Assembly: GCA_902784465.1 (NCBI GenBank)
Contig: CACZUZ010000021.1
Coordinates: 1 to 64,000 of the forward strand
Source: an uncultured Bacteroidota bacterium
GTDB lineage: Bacteria; Bacteroidota; Bacteroidia; Bacteroidales; P3
Length of the DNA: 64,000 nucleotides
Direction: 5' to 3'
This document shows positions 32,997-44,553 of this stretch, one piece after another. The notes beneath the pieces are model-generated. The model saw nothing but the letters and a program-made list of their open reading frames with translations, was not told the origin of the DNA and made no database searches. The translations under genes and the position numbers were made by a program. Position 1 is the first letter of the stretch. Each line of letters starts with the position of its first letter.

Positions 32997-34106
32997 TTGG
33001 GAAACGACTATTTATACGAAATTGCATTGACGATGCTGCCTGGAGTGGGTTGCCAAACCCAACGCCAGCTGCTTGATATTGTTGGTTCCGCAAAAGAGCT
33101 CTTCGAGATGTCCGAGAAAGGGCTAAACGAGCTGTTCGGAACCCACAAGGAGATTGTCCGTGCCATCAAAAACCGTACGCCGTTCCCGCTGGTGGAGAAG
33201 GAGTTGGCATTCATCGAAAAGAACCATATCCATGTCTATTTCTGCCAGGACAACGACTATCCGCAGCGTCTCAATCTGCCTGGTTGCGAGGACAATCCAG
33301 TCATTATATATGCCCTTGGCAACACCAATCTCAACCCCGAGCGGGCCGTCAGCATTGTGGGCACACGCAAGGCCACGCCACAAGGTATAGACTTGACACA
33401 CAGGCTTGTCACTGGCTTTTACGGTGAGGGCATAACCGTATTCAGCGGTTTGGCTCTGGGTATCGATGCCGCCTCGCACACCGCAGCCCTCAACAACGGG
33501 TTGCCCACCGTCGGCGTCCTCGGGCATGGTCTCGACCAGCTCTACCCTCCCCTCAACCGCAACCTAGCCAAACGGATGCTGTCGGAGGGCGGCGCGCTGC
33601 TCACCGAACGCATGAGCGGCACAGCCTTGTCGCCCAGACTGTTTCCCGCACGCAACCGCATAATAGCCGCCCTCAGCGACGCCACCATCGTGGTGGAGGC
33701 TTCGAAAACGGGCGGCGCACTGATAACAGCCAACATCGCCAGCAGCTACCATCGGGAACTCTTCGCCTTCCCAGGTCGCGTTGACGACAAATACTCAGAG
33801 GGTTGCAACGCCATAATAGCCTCTTGCAAAGCCATGCTGATACGCAACGCCGACGACCTTTTCGTCTCGTTGGGCTGGGAACGCAAAAACGTTATCGCTG
33901 GAAAACAGACGAGCCTGTTCCCCGAACTCAACAAAGAGGAGCGTACTATCTACGACATACTGGAAAAGCACCCCGAAATCGGGATGGACAGCATTCGCGA
34001 ACTAAGTGACCTCCCATTGCCAAAAATCGCCACAATTCTGCTCAACCTAGAACTAAAAAACGTCTGCCGATGCCTTCCTGGCAAGTTGTATAAAGTAATA
34101 GGATAA
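32997..34106 (+). CDS. dprA: DNA-processing protein DprA
   Basis: The 369-aa protein (TTG start) has the Rossmann-like DprA core: SIVGTRKATPQG, VFSGLALGIDAASHTAALN, GVLGHGLDQLYPPLN, FPARNRIIAALSDATIVVEASKTGGALITA and FAFPGRVDDKYSEGCNAII. A helix-hairpin-helix-like N-terminus (LTMLPGVGCQTQRQLLD) and a C-terminal winged helix (ERTIYDILEKHPEIGMDSI) flank it. DprA loads RecA onto incoming single-stranded DNA during transformation. A -7-like TAAATTTG lies about 25 bases upstream of the start. Confidence 0.95.
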   Translation: MGNDYLYEIALTMLPGVGCQTQRQLLDIVGSAKELFEMSEKGLNELFGTHKEIVRAIKNRTPFPLVEKELAFIEKNHIHVYFCQDNDYPQRLNLPGCEDNPVIIYALGNTNLNPERAVSIVGTRKATPQGIDLTHRLVTGFYGEGITVFSGLALGIDAASHTAALNNGLPTVGVLGHGLDQLYPPLNRNLAKRMLSEGGALLTERMSGTALSPRLFPARNRIIAALSDATIVVEASKTGGALITANIASSYHRELFAFPGRVDDKYSEGCNAIIASCKAMLIRNADDLFVSLGWERKNVIAGKQTSLFPELNKEERTIYDILEKHPEIGMDSIRELSDLPLPKIATILLNLELKNVCRCLPGKLYKVIG

Positions 34107-34284
34107 AACACTTTACAAAATTATAAAATATTTTTTCGTCAAAACAAAACTATTTTCAAAAGTTTTGTAGTAAATTTGCAAACTATTTCTTGTTCATCAA
34201 CACATATAATATATACACCTTCATTCCAACTGCCCCAAGGGGCAAATCATTAAAACAGAAAAACATAGAGAATAACCATTATAA

Positions 34285-35808
<1,524 letters not shown>

Positions 35809-35828
35809 TTTACTGTAAACCTCAATAA

Positions 35829-36065
35829 ATGCAAGTCAAAATCATAAAACCAGACACCACCTTGTACGAAGGTTCCGCGACGCTCGTTCAGCTGCCGGGG
35901 ACTGGGGGACTTTTCGAGATACTTGAGAACCACGCCCCTATCATCTCAAGCCTGGCAGCCGGCAAAATCAGGCTGCAGGCAGAAGGGCAAGAGGAAAAGA
36001 TTTTCGAAATCAAGGCGGGAGTCGTCAAAGGACAAGAAAACGACATTCTTATCCTGGTACAATAA
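35829..36065 (+). CDS. atpC: ATP synthase F1 subunit epsilon (short form)
   Basis: The 78-aa protein is the N-terminal beta-sandwich domain of F1 epsilon (MQVKIIKPDTTLYEGSATLVQLPGTGG, then LENHAPIISSLAAGKIRL). The C-terminal helical pair that inhibits ATP hydrolysis in longer homologues is absent; short epsilons of this size are common in Bacteroidetes. It starts 20 bases after atpD. Confidence 0.93.
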   Translation: MQVKIIKPDTTLYEGSATLVQLPGTGGLFEILENHAPIISSLAAGKIRLQAEGQEEKIFEIKAGVVKGQENDILILVQ

Positions 36066-36074
36066 TAAGGAATA

Positions 36075-36107
36075 GAAGGCTCCGACAAAAACGGAGCCTT
36101 CTTCTTT
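36075..36107 (+). terminator. Rho-independent terminator after atpC
   Basis: The stem GAAGGCTCCG/CGGAGCCTTC (36075-36084 and 36092-36101) with loop ACAAAAA is followed by TTCTTT. It separates the atpDC pair from hppA, which should have its own promoter. Confidence 0.85.
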
Positions 36108-36148
36108 ATAGCTCTTGAATAACAACAAATTAAATCAAATATTCTATT

Positions 36149-38575
36149 ATGAAGAAATTTCTACCACTTCTGTCGGCACTTGTGCTACCCGCATTGTCAT
36201 TCGCTAGCGAAGCCGACCTGAAAATGCCCTCCACATGGAGTGATGCACCCGAAAAGACTATCCTCTATTGGGGATTTCTAATCGTTGCCCTGGGTCTCCT
36301 GTTCGGTTTCTGGCAATTCAGCAAAGTCAGAAAACTGAAAGCCCACAAGTCGATGCTCGAAATCGGCAACGTTATCTTCAAGACTTGCTCCACCTACCTC
36401 AAGCAGCAGGGCAAGTTCCTCATCGTCCTCTTCCTCTTCATCGGAGCAGCCATAGCCCTCTACTTTGGTGTGCTGAGCGACATGAAAGCCGGCGGCGTGC
36501 TGCTGGTGCTGGCATGGACCATCATCGGCATCCTGGGCAGCTACGGTGTTGCCTGGTTCGGTGTCCGCATGAACACCCTTGCCAACGCCCGCATGGCTTT
36601 CGCCTCACTTCGCCGCAAACCCCTCGACCTGCTCAACATCCCCCTGCGTGCCGGTATGAGCATCGGCATCGTGCTGATTTGCGTCGAGCTGGTTCTTATG
36701 CTCCTCATCCTCCTCTGCATGCCCGAAGACCTCGCTGGCAGCTGCTTCATGGGCTTTGCCATCGGTGAGAGCCTCGGCGCTTCCGCTCTCCGTATCGCCG
36801 GCGGCATCTTCACCAAGATTGCCGACATCGGAAGCGACCTGATGAAGGTTGTCTTCAAAATTGGCGAAGACGACCCCCGCAACCCTGGCGTCATCGCCGA
36901 CTGCACTGGCGACAATGCCGGCGACAGCATCGGACCCACCGCCGACGGTTTTGAGACCTACGGCGTCACCGGCGTGGCCCTCGTCTCTTTCATCCTCCTT
37001 GCCGTTCCCGAACCCGACATCCAAGTGAAGCTCCTTGTCTGGATTTTCGTCATGCGTATTCTTGGTATCATTGCCTCTGTCCTCGCCTATTATATCAATG
37101 GTGCTATCGCCAAGGCCAAATACAACAACGCCGACGACATCAACTTCGAGAAACCCCTCACCTCTTTGGTCTGGATTACATCAATACTCAGCATCTGCGG
37201 CACCTTCCTCGCCAGCTACTTCATCCTCAAGGATATCACCATCGTCGACAACCTATGGCTCGCCCTCTCCATCATCATCAGCTGCGGCACCCTCGGCGCT
37301 GCCCTTATCCCCGAGTTCACCAAGATTTTCACCTCCCCCACTTCCAAGCATGTCAACGAGGTTGTCAAGGCTTCCGAGCAGGGCGGTGCATCGCTCAACA
37401 TCCTCAGCGGCATCGTGGCCGGCAACATGGGTGCCTTCTGGACTGGCATCGTCTTCTTCGTGCTGATGCTCATCGCCTACATGGCTGCCACCGGCTTCGG
37501 CATCGAACCCGTCTTCGGACCCTTCTTCACCATCTTCGCCTTCGGCCTTGTGGCCTTCGGTATGCTGGGCATGGGTCCCGTGACCATCGCCGTCGACAGC
37601 TATGGCCCCGTGACCGACAACGCGCAGTCTGTATATGAGCTCTCCCTCATCGAGGATGACATCGAGAAGACCACCAAGGAGGTCGAAAGCGAGTTCGGAT
37701 TCAAGCCTGACTTTGAGAAGGCCAAATACTACCTCGAGGCCAACGATGGTGCTGGCAACACCTTCAAGGCCACTGCCAAACCTGTCCTTATCGGTACCGC
37801 TGTTGTGGGTGCCACGACGATGATTTTCAGCCTTATCCTCATGATCCAGAAGGCTCTCGGCATCGATCCAGCCAGCATCCTCAACCTGCTGAATCCCTAC
37901 AGCATCCTCGGCTTCATCCTTGGCGGCTGCGTCATCTTCTGGTTCACTGGAGCCTCGATGCAGGCTGTCACCACTGGTGCCAACCGTGCCGTTGAGTTCA
38001 TCAAGAACAACATCAAGCTCGACCCCAACGCTCCCAAGAAGGCCGACACCGAAAAGAGCCAGGAAGTTGTGAAAATCTGCACCAACTATGCTCAGAAGGG
38101 CATGATCAACATCTTTATCGCCATCTTCTGCTTCGCCCTCGGCTTTGCATGCATCAGCTCGCCAGGCAGCATCGGTGGCGAGAACGCCGTCTGCCTCTTC
38201 GTCAGCTACCTGATTTCTATTGCCGTCTTCGGTCTCTTCCAGGCTGTCTACATGGCTAATGCCGGTGGCGCATGGGACAATTCCAAGAAGGTTGTCGAGG
38301 TCGACATGAAGGCCAAAGGTACCCCCCTGCACGACGCCAGCGTCGTGGGCGACACCGTGGGCGACCCCTTCAAGGATACCAGCTCGGTGGCCCTGAACCC
38401 CATCATCAAGTTCACCACCCTCTTCGGCGTGCTGGCCATGGAGATTGCCATTGCCGACAAGTTCAAGGCTGTCGCACCGTGGGTAGGCATCGTTTTCATC
38501 CTCATCGCCCTTGTCTTCGTCTATCGCTCATTCTACAAAATGCGCATCAAAGAGACGAATAAAGCAATACGATAA
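36149..38575 (+). CDS. hppA: Membrane-bound ion-pumping pyrophosphatase
   Basis: The 808-aa protein has about 16 membrane helices and the membrane PPase motifs: DIGSDLMKVVFKIGEDDPRNPGVIADCTGDNAGDSIGPTADGFETYGVT (PPi/Mg2+ site) and the C-terminal VVGDTVGDPFKDTSSVALNPIIK. It couples pyrophosphate hydrolysis to H+ and/or Na+ export. The sequence GAGNTFKATAK carries Lys where K+-independent enzymes do; the ion specificity cannot be settled by reading. The N-terminus is hydrophobic and signal-like. It lies 80 bases after atpC but is separated from it by a terminator. Confidence 0.95.
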   Translation: MKKFLPLLSALVLPALSFASEADLKMPSTWSDAPEKTILYWGFLIVALGLLFGFWQFSKVRKLKAHKSMLEIGNVIFKTCSTYLKQQGKFLIVLFLFIGAAIALYFGVLSDMKAGGVLLVLAWTIIGILGSYGVAWFGVRMNTLANARMAFASLRRKPLDLLNIPLRAGMSIGIVLICVELVLMLLILLCMPEDLAGSCFMGFAIGESLGASALRIAGGIFTKIADIGSDLMKVVFKIGEDDPRNPGVIADCTGDNAGDSIGPTADGFETYGVTGVALVSFILLAVPEPDIQVKLLVWIFVMRILGIIASVLAYYINGAIAKAKYNNADDINFEKPLTSLVWITSILSICGTFLASYFILKDITIVDNLWLALSIIISCGTLGAALIPEFTKIFTSPTSKHVNEVVKASEQGGASLNILSGIVAGNMGAFWTGIVFFVLMLIAYMAATGFGIEPVFGPFFTIFAFGLVAFGMLGMGPVTIAVDSYGPVTDNAQSVYELSLIEDDIEKTTKEVESEFGFKPDFEKAKYYLEANDGAGNTFKATAKPVLIGTAVVGATTMIFSLILMIQKALGIDPASILNLLNPYSILGFILGGCVIFWFTGASMQAVTTGANRAVEFIKNNIKLDPNAPKKADTEKSQEVVKICTNYAQKGMINIFIAIFCFALGFACISSPGSIGGENAVCLFVSYLISIAVFGLFQAVYMANAGGAWDNSKKVVEVDMKAKGTPLHDASVVGDTVGDPFKDTSSVALNPIIKFTTLFGVLAMEIAIADKFKAVAPWVGIVFILIALVFVYRSFYKMRIKETNKAIR

Positions 38576-38580
38576 GACAC

Positions 38581-38613
38581 AAAAAAAGGTCGGGATAATT
38601 CCCGACCTTTTTT
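38581..38613 (+). terminator. Bidirectional terminator between hppA and the WlbA-like gene
   Basis: The stem AAAAGGTCGGGA/TCCCGACCTTTT with a 4-base loop has A and T runs on both sides, so it can end both converging transcripts. Confidence 0.9.
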
Positions 38614-38657
38614 GTTTGAACACCATTGCGATATGTATCGATTCCCTGCTTGGCGAA

Positions 38658-39641
38658 CTATATCTTGACATCCCATCCGAAGGGATGCTTTGCCAACGGC
38701 AGCTTGGCAAGCGGATGGTAGTCGCCGACCAAACCCACCGGTGTAGCATTACGTATATCGCTCACTATCTGGATGCTCTCGCGAGCCTCACTGATACGGA
38801 AACCATTGCCGGCAAGGATATTCTCGTAACTTTTGGTGTGCAACTCGGTGAAGCCCTGGCTGAACTCAAATTCCTCGCCGTCAATATTAATCAGTCTGAA
38901 TGTCCTCTTCCCCTCTCTCACAGCATTTTCGGGCAGGCATTCAGCGTTGATGCTGAGGAAATAGCGAACGCGGGCCTTCTCCAGCTCCAGATAGCCACCG
39001 ACGCGGTCAAAACTCATTATGTGGACTATGTTTCTCTTCACCGAGCCAAAGACCCATTGCAGCATATCGTAGAAATGTATTCCAATGTTCGTCGCCACAC
39101 CGCCGCTCTTGGCGACATCTCCTTTCCATGAGGCATAGTACCATTTGCCACGCGAAGTGATGTAGGTCAAATCAACGTCATAAATCTTGTCCTTGGGACC
39201 TTCGTCTATCTTTTTCTTCAGTGCAACAATGGAGTCGTGCAACCTTAGTTGCAGTATCGTGTAGGCATTATGGCCCGTCTGCTTCTCCAGCTCAATCAGA
39301 TTGTCAATATTACGAGGATTCAACACCACAGGCTTTTCGCAGATGACATCACTGCCGAGACGAAGACCATAGCGGATGAAAGCATCGTGGGTATAGTTGG
39401 GCGTGCAGATGCTGACATAATCTATCTTGTTGTCGCCGTCCATCTGCTTGTAACAGTAGCGGTCAAAACGTTCAAGTTCAGTGAAAAAAGAGCAGTCAGG
39501 GAACGAGCTGTCCAACCTCCCGACACTGTCGAACTTGTCGAGCGAAGCGACAAGATTATTGCCCGTGTCTGCTATCGCTTTTATATGGCGTGGCGCGATA
39601 TAGCCCGCAACACCGATTAATGCAAAATTCTTACTTTTCAT
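38658..39641 (-). CDS. Gfo/Idh/MocA-family sugar dehydrogenase, WlbA/WbpB-like
   Basis: The 327-aa protein has the NAD-binding start FALIGVAGYIAPRHIKAI (the YIAPRH is typical of the WlbA/WbpB subgroup), DYVSICTPNYTHDAFIRYGLRLGSDVICEKPVVLN with the catalytic-pair Lys of EKP, and SGGVATNIGIHFYDMLQWVFG in the C-terminal half. The subgroup oxidises UDP-N-acetylglucosaminuronate at C3 on the way to di-N-acetylated mannuronic acid derivatives for surface polysaccharide. The other enzymes of that pathway are not in the window, so the assignment of substrate is tentative. It stands alone, converging with hppA. Confidence 0.85.
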   Translation of the reverse strand: MKSKNFALIGVAGYIAPRHIKAIADTGNNLVASLDKFDSVGRLDSSFPDCSFFTELERFDRYCYKQMDGDNKIDYVSICTPNYTHDAFIRYGLRLGSDVICEKPVVLNPRNIDNLIELEKQTGHNAYTILQLRLHDSIVALKKKIDEGPKDKIYDVDLTYITSRGKWYYASWKGDVAKSGGVATNIGIHFYDMLQWVFGSVKRNIVHIMSFDRVGGYLELEKARVRYFLSINAECLPENAVREGKRTFRLINIDGEEFEFSQGFTELHTKSYENILAGNGFRISEARESIQIVSDIRNATPVGLVGDYHPLAKLPLAKHPFGWDVKI

Positions 39642-39687
39642 GACAATGTTTTTTTTATTGATGCGCTAAAGATTCTAAAGTGAGCCA

Positions 39688-42150
39688 TCATTGCGGGTCG
39701 ACATCGAAGACTATCTGCACCCTCGACAGTTCTTTCTCTTGCAACAACTCGTTTGCCAATGCCATCATCGTCTTCTTGGCCTCGCTGATAGCCTCGCCCA
39801 CTGCGAAGCGCACCATTATCTTCTTGAGGTACAGCCCTCTGATTCGTGCTACACTGGGATATTCGGGACCCATGACACGTCCGTCGAACTGTTGTCGCAA
39901 CGCAGCAGCAAAACGTGCTGCCGCTGTGTTGACAACCGCCTCATCCTTATGGCGTACCATAATGTCTATCAGCCTGTAATAGGGCGGGTAGCGGAATACG
40001 CGCCGCTCCACTATCTGGCTCTTGTACATCGACTCATAGTCTCCTGCCATGGCATCGCGTATCGCTTGATGATATGGCTGATAGGTCTGTATAATCACTT
40101 TTCCGCGATGTCCATGCCGACCTGCCCGTCCACTCACCTGCGTCATCTGCTGGAAGCTGCGTTCGTAAGCCCTGAAGTCGGGAAACGAAATCAGGTTGTC
40201 GGCCGACAGGATGCCGACGACGCTCACGTTGTCGAAGTCCAACCCCTTGGTTACCATCTGCGTGCCGACAAGGATATCTATTTTGTGGTCTTCGAAGTCG
40301 GCAAGCAACTCCATGTAGCGGTTCTTCTGCAAGGTGGAGTCCAAATCCATGCGTGCAATCTTGGCCTCTGGGAAGAATACCGCCAAATCGTCCTCTATGC
40401 GTTCTGTGCCAAACCCACGCATCTTCAGCGTAGTGGAATGGCAGGCTGGACACTCGGTAGGGACAGGTATGGAGTAGCCACAGTAGTGGCATCTGAGGCT
40501 TGACGTAGCCTTGTGGTATACCAGCGACACGTCGCAGTGCTTGCATTGCGGCACCCAGTGGCATACGTCACACTCAATCCTGAGACTGAAGCCTCTGCGG
40601 TTCTGGAACAAAATCACCTGCTCCTTGTTGGCTAGAGCCTCCTTGATGTGGCCTAACAGGAACTGCGAGAAGTTCATCTTCACCTCTTTGCGTCTCTGTG
40701 CCTCTTTCATGTCGGCACACATGACCTCTGGCATCGCCAGCCCACCGAAACGATGGGTCATCTGTGCAAATCCATATTTGCCCGTCTGGGCATTGAAATA
40801 ACTCTCAACCGATGGCGTTGCCGACCCTATCACCGTCTTGGCTCCCCAGCTGTGTGCCAGCCAGATGGCCGCATCACGCCCATTGTAACGAGGTGCTGGG
40901 TCGTTCTGCTTATAGCTGCTGTCGTGCTCCTCGTCGACAATGACCAGACCCAGGTTGTGGAAGGGCAGGAACACCGCCGACCTGGCACCAAGCAGGAGCT
41001 GGTAGCCCCCTTTGCCAGGCATCATGGTGCGTTGCCATACCTCGGCACGCTCTTGCGTGTTGAACCGCGAATGGTAAACACCGACCTTGTTGCCGAAATA
41101 TTTCCTGAGCCTATTGATAATCTGTGCCGTGAGTGCTATCTCGGGCAGGAGGAAAAGAGCCTGCTTGCCTTGGCTCAATGCCATATCAATCAAGCGTATA
41201 TACACCTCTGTTTTGCCGCTCGATGTCACGCCGTGCAGCAGCGATACCGGCTTGTCGCATGACGATATGGTTTCAAAAGCCTGCTGCTGTTCGTCGCTGA
41301 GCTGGATGGAAGAGACCTGCGTTGTCGATTCATATTCCTGCAGACGACTCTCATCTCTCTGTATTACATGGAAAACGCCTTTCTTGACCAACGTGTCTAA
41401 CGCAGACAACGATAGCTCTTTGTTATCCATCAGCTCACGCTTCTTGACCATTTCGCTACCGAACTTGCTCATCTGCACGAACTTCATCAGCACCAAAAGC
41501 TGTTTCTGGTTGCGCTGGTTCTTCTCCAACTGGTCGAAGAGTTCACGCATAGCCGTCTCATTACGATAGGCCTCGTCGATAGCTATCCATGTGCTGCGTT
41601 TCGGAGTGTAGCGTTGCTTCAACTCCTCGTCCATCAGCACTATCTTCTTCTCTATCATCGACTTGATGATAGGCATTATCTTGAGGCTTCCGGTGATGCT
41701 TGCCACCTCCGACACCTCTATCCTACCCTTTCTGGAGAGAACATCGAGTATCTTTATCTCGTTCTCATTCAACTCGCTGTAGTCTCCCTCAAAGTCGGGA
41801 TGCACCACAATGTAGGAGTCGCTGCTCAGTCTGAAAGCCGACGGAATGGCCACAGCCATCACATCGCCTGGATAGCACATGTAGTAGCTGGCCATCCACT
41901 CCCAAAACTTCAACTGCTTCTCATCCACTATAGGTTCAAGGTCGAGAATAGAGAGGATATACTTCGTCGAGTATTGGGGAGCATGGTCGTGGACACGACG
42001 CACCAACGCCGAATAGAGACGTTTTGAGCCAAACTGAACCACAACGCGTTGACCCACACCTATTGCAGAATTATACTCTGCGGGTATGCGATAGGTGTAG
42101 GTTCCTGGCAGGTGGAGAGGCAACAGTACGTCGACAAAGAGGGTGGTCAC
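39688..42150 (-). CDS. priA: Primosomal replication-restart helicase PriA
   Basis: The 820-aa protein has the PriA N-terminal DNA-binding domain, Walker A GVTSSGKTEVYIRL (around residue 308), DEEHDSSYK, the Zn-binding insert (CDVCHWVPQCKHCDVSLVYH … CHYCG … CPAC, eight Cys) and GTQMVTKGLDF with QVSGRAGR in the second motor lobe. It reloads the replisome at collapsed forks. It begins 4 bases inside the META-lipoprotein gene (ATGA-type overlap), so those genes are translationally coupled. The length is normal for Bacteroidetes. Confidence 0.96.
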   Translation of the reverse strand: MTTLFVDVLLPLHLPGTYTYRIPAEYNSAIGVGQRVVVQFGSKRLYSALVRRVHDHAPQYSTKYILSILDLEPIVDEKQLKFWEWMASYYMCYPGDVMAVAIPSAFRLSSDSYIVVHPDFEGDYSELNENEIKILDVLSRKGRIEVSEVASITGSLKIMPIIKSMIEKKIVLMDEELKQRYTPKRSTWIAIDEAYRNETAMRELFDQLEKNQRNQKQLLVLMKFVQMSKFGSEMVKKRELMDNKELSLSALDTLVKKGVFHVIQRDESRLQEYESTTQVSSIQLSDEQQQAFETISSCDKPVSLLHGVTSSGKTEVYIRLIDMALSQGKQALFLLPEIALTAQIINRLRKYFGNKVGVYHSRFNTQERAEVWQRTMMPGKGGYQLLLGARSAVFLPFHNLGLVIVDEEHDSSYKQNDPAPRYNGRDAAIWLAHSWGAKTVIGSATPSVESYFNAQTGKYGFAQMTHRFGGLAMPEVMCADMKEAQRRKEVKMNFSQFLLGHIKEALANKEQVILFQNRRGFSLRIECDVCHWVPQCKHCDVSLVYHKATSSLRCHYCGYSIPVPTECPACHSTTLKMRGFGTERIEDDLAVFFPEAKIARMDLDSTLQKNRYMELLADFEDHKIDILVGTQMVTKGLDFDNVSVVGILSADNLISFPDFRAYERSFQQMTQVSGRAGRHGHRGKVIIQTYQPYHQAIRDAMAGDYESMYKSQIVERRVFRYPPYYRLIDIMVRHKDEAVVNTAAARFAAALRQQFDGRVMGPEYPSVARIRGLYLKKIMVRFAVGEAISEAKKTMMALANELLQEKELSRVQIVFDVDPQ

Positions 42151-42593
42151 TGTCTATACTTTTCGAAGGAAATCAACACCTTGCCCTTCTGTGTCAACTC
42201 AAGTGTGTATTCGCCAAGGTTGTAACCATCGCAACGACGCAAGAGTGCCATATATGCTCCCTCCATCTTATGGAACGACTCGGCACATGCCATCTTGGTG
42301 GCATTCAACTCGCTGAGTTCCATCTTGCCTTTGCCCAGATCCTTGAAATTGCCAAAGTAGCGGTTGCAGCCGCTGTGTCCCTGGAAAGTGCCAGCCTCGG
42401 GGTTGAACTGGATAGATATCTTCTTCTGGCCCTCGAGCGGTGCAACCTCTTTGCCTTGCATCTCGCTGAGCAGCCACACCTCGTCGGGGTTGAACTGGGC
42501 GGTGGCATTGACCACCACACCCTTATTGCTCTTGCATGCCCCAAAGGCAAGCACCACAGACAATAGTATTAATGCGAAAACGTTTTTTTTCAT
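42147..42593 (-). CDS. META-domain (HslJ-like) lipoprotein
   Basis: The 148-aa protein has a lipoprotein signal (MKKNVFALILLSVVLAFGACKSN, lipobox FGAC) and a META domain: VWLLSEMQGKEV, ISIQFNPEAGTFQGHSGCNRYFGNF and MACAESFHKMEGAYMALL. The HSGCNRYFG and CAES elements are family hallmarks. The role of META proteins in the envelope is unclear; some relate to heat-shock protein HslJ. It overlaps both neighbours by 4 bases, forming a three-gene coupled set with priA and the 308-aa lipoprotein. Confidence 0.88.
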   Translation of the reverse strand: MKKNVFALILLSVVLAFGACKSNKGVVVNATAQFNPDEVWLLSEMQGKEVAPLEGQKKISIQFNPEAGTFQGHSGCNRYFGNFKDLGKGKMELSELNATKMACAESFHKMEGAYMALLRRCDGYNLGEYTLELTQKGKVLISFEKYRQ

Positions 42594-43516
42594 AGATAGA
42601 TGTATTTTTCACTCTTTTCGACACTTATCGTAACACTGTCGGAGAAGACAGACCGCGTCAGATACTTGTAGTTCAGCTTACGGCTCGACGGGTAATCTCC
42701 ATCGTATGTGTAGCTGTATCTGAAATCAATCTCGCTGTTATTCTCAAAAGGCTTCTGTATCGAGGTGACATTATGCTCCGACAGCATCCTGAAACCGAAG
42801 ATTGTCTCGTTCAACTCATGGTTCGCAAAAAGCTGGTTGTAAGGGTTCTTCTTGTCGTCGTAGCTCAGCGTTATCGTGTAAGGCTTCTCCACGCTGCCGC
42901 TGACAGCAATGCTCACCACGCTCTCGTGGTCCTTGTCCCATGTCAGTGCATAATGCACTTCGGCTGCCGACTTCATAGAACGGGTCTGCTTCATCTGGGC
43001 TGCCATGTCGCGACCGATGGCTTCGGCAACACCGTTACCCAGCAGCACCTTCAACGGCATAGGGGTCCACATAGGCCACAGTATGTCGCTGTCGGCCACA
43101 ATCCGGCGACAGACTATCTCGTTGACTCCGTCATCGTCATGAATGAAACTCATTGTTGCCGACAACTTGTCTCTTCTGAACACCTCAATCTGCTCCAGTC
43201 TTCTTCCCTCATACTTGAATTCAGACCTCAGATAATAGGCTGGTACTGTTGTCCTGACTATCTTTCGACCGTCGTGGAAAAAGTTTTCAGAATATTGGTT
43301 CTCACCACGATAGTCGATACGAATCACTTTCTTCCCCTCCCATGTCCATTGCTCTGCCACATACTCCACCCCTGCGAAAATGGTGTCGGACTCCTGAATT
43401 CTGTTCTCCACCGCCAGCACCTTGTCTATTCTTTTTTGCGACGGGACCACACCCTCCCTCTTGCCACATCCAGCAACGAGCAAGACCACGACAAAGGATA
43501 AAATAAATCTTTTCAT
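42590..43516 (-). CDS. Hypothetical lipoprotein, beta-rich
   Basis: The 308-aa protein has a lipoprotein signal (MKRFILSFVVVLLVAGCGKREG, lipobox VAGC). A beta-rich mature part with YD-like strand repeats follows (WEGKKVIRIDYRGENQYSENFFHDGRKIV, SEFKYEGRRLEQIEVF, ITLSYDDKKNPYNQLF). This resembles the DUF4595-type lipoproteins common in Bacteroidetes. Function unknown. It is the first gene of the run into priA. Confidence 0.8.
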   Translation of the reverse strand: MKRFILSFVVVLLVAGCGKREGVVPSQKRIDKVLAVENRIQESDTIFAGVEYVAEQWTWEGKKVIRIDYRGENQYSENFFHDGRKIVRTTVPAYYLRSEFKYEGRRLEQIEVFRRDKLSATMSFIHDDDGVNEIVCRRIVADSDILWPMWTPMPLKVLLGNGVAEAIGRDMAAQMKQTRSMKSAAEVHYALTWDKDHESVVSIAVSGSVEKPYTITLSYDDKKNPYNQLFANHELNETIFGFRMLSEHNVTSIQKPFENNSEIDFRYSYTYDGDYPSSRKLNYKYLTRSVFSDSVTISVEKSEKYIYL

Positions 43517-43599
43517 ACAGGATTGAAGTTTAATGTTTTAAAACAGCTCAATAGATTGACCGCACGAGTGGAGGACACGCCGTCGTAAGAGGTGGACCA

Positions 43600-44526
43600 C
43601 TAATGATGTCTCGACCTTTTCAAGATGTAAGGCTGCATAATCTGGTCGAAACCTTTTCCAATATCAACAGCCACATAGTCAATATGATACTGCATAGCAT
43701 GCCTACGCACCGCCTCGGTCTGTTCTCGCATCGTTGCTCGGTAACGCTCCGCTAACTCGTTGGGGAACACCTTCAGTCGCCGGTCGCTCTCCATATCAAT
43801 AAAGTAATAGGGCTTGTTGCCGTAGTTCAGCTCCAACTCCTTGTCGTAGTCCATCGTATGGAAGAACAGCACCTCATGCTTGCAGTGGCGTAGATGACGC
43901 AATGCGTCGAACAGCGGTTCCTGTTCGTCGGCACCCACAAATGCATCGGTGAAAATCACCACCAGCGAGCGTCGGTGCATCTTCTCTGCCAGCAGGTGGA
44001 TGTTCTCGGCTATCGACGTGCCACGTTTCTCGAGCTTGTCACCCGTAACTGGTTTAAGCAGCTGTTCCAGAAGAGCATAGACATAATGCTGATGCATGGC
44101 ATTAGACCGCACCTCGGTCTGGAGATCGACCTTGTCTGAGAACAGTGTAAGTCCAAAAGCATCCCTCTGCCTGACCAGCAACTCAACAATCAATGCTGCC
44201 GCATATACCGAAAAAGTCAACTTGTTGGGTTTCTCAAAATTGGCATGCTGCTCTATAGGAAAATACATCGACGAAGAATGGTCGATAAGCAACTGGCAAC
44301 GCAGGTTGGTCTCCTCCTCAAAACGCTTTACGAAGAGCTTGTCGGTACGACCATAGAGCTTCCAGTCGATATTCTTCGTCGACTCGCCGCTATTATACAG
44401 TCTATGCTCGGCAAATTCTACCGAGAAACCATGGAACGGGCTTTTGTGCAGACCCGTGATGAATCCCTCTACAACTTGCCGAGCAAAGAAATCTAACGAC
44501 TTGTATTTCTCAATTTCCTGAAACAC
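43600..44526 (-). CDS. DUF58 protein (vWA-like)
   Basis: The 308-aa protein has the DUF58 signature (LHKSPFHGFSVEFAEHRLYNSGESTKNIDWKLYGRTDKLFVKRFEEETNLRCQLLIDHSSSMYFP), with a MIDAS-like DHSSSM motif of the vWA-like fold. In Bacteroidetes DUF58 genes normally lie with a MoxR ATPase and Bat proteins (BatA-D); none is adjacent here. It begins 27 bases after trxA, so the two are probably one transcript. Confidence 0.88.
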   Translation of the reverse strand: MFQEIEKYKSLDFFARQVVEGFITGLHKSPFHGFSVEFAEHRLYNSGESTKNIDWKLYGRTDKLFVKRFEEETNLRCQLLIDHSSSMYFPIEQHANFEKPNKLTFSVYAAALIVELLVRQRDAFGLTLFSDKVDLQTEVRSNAMHQHYVYALLEQLLKPVTGDKLEKRGTSIAENIHLLAEKMHRRSLVVIFTDAFVGADEQEPLFDALRHLRHCKHEVLFFHTMDYDKELELNYGNKPYYFIDMESDRRLKVFPNELAERYRATMREQTEAVRRHAMQYHIDYVAVDIGKGFDQIMQPYILKRSRHH

Positions 44527-44553
44527 AACAATTCATCCAACACCAGTCATTAA

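Noticed and set aside
37253..38332. 359-aa minus-strand frame
   Set aside because: Antisense shadow of the membrane pyrophosphatase gene, acidic and low in complexity.
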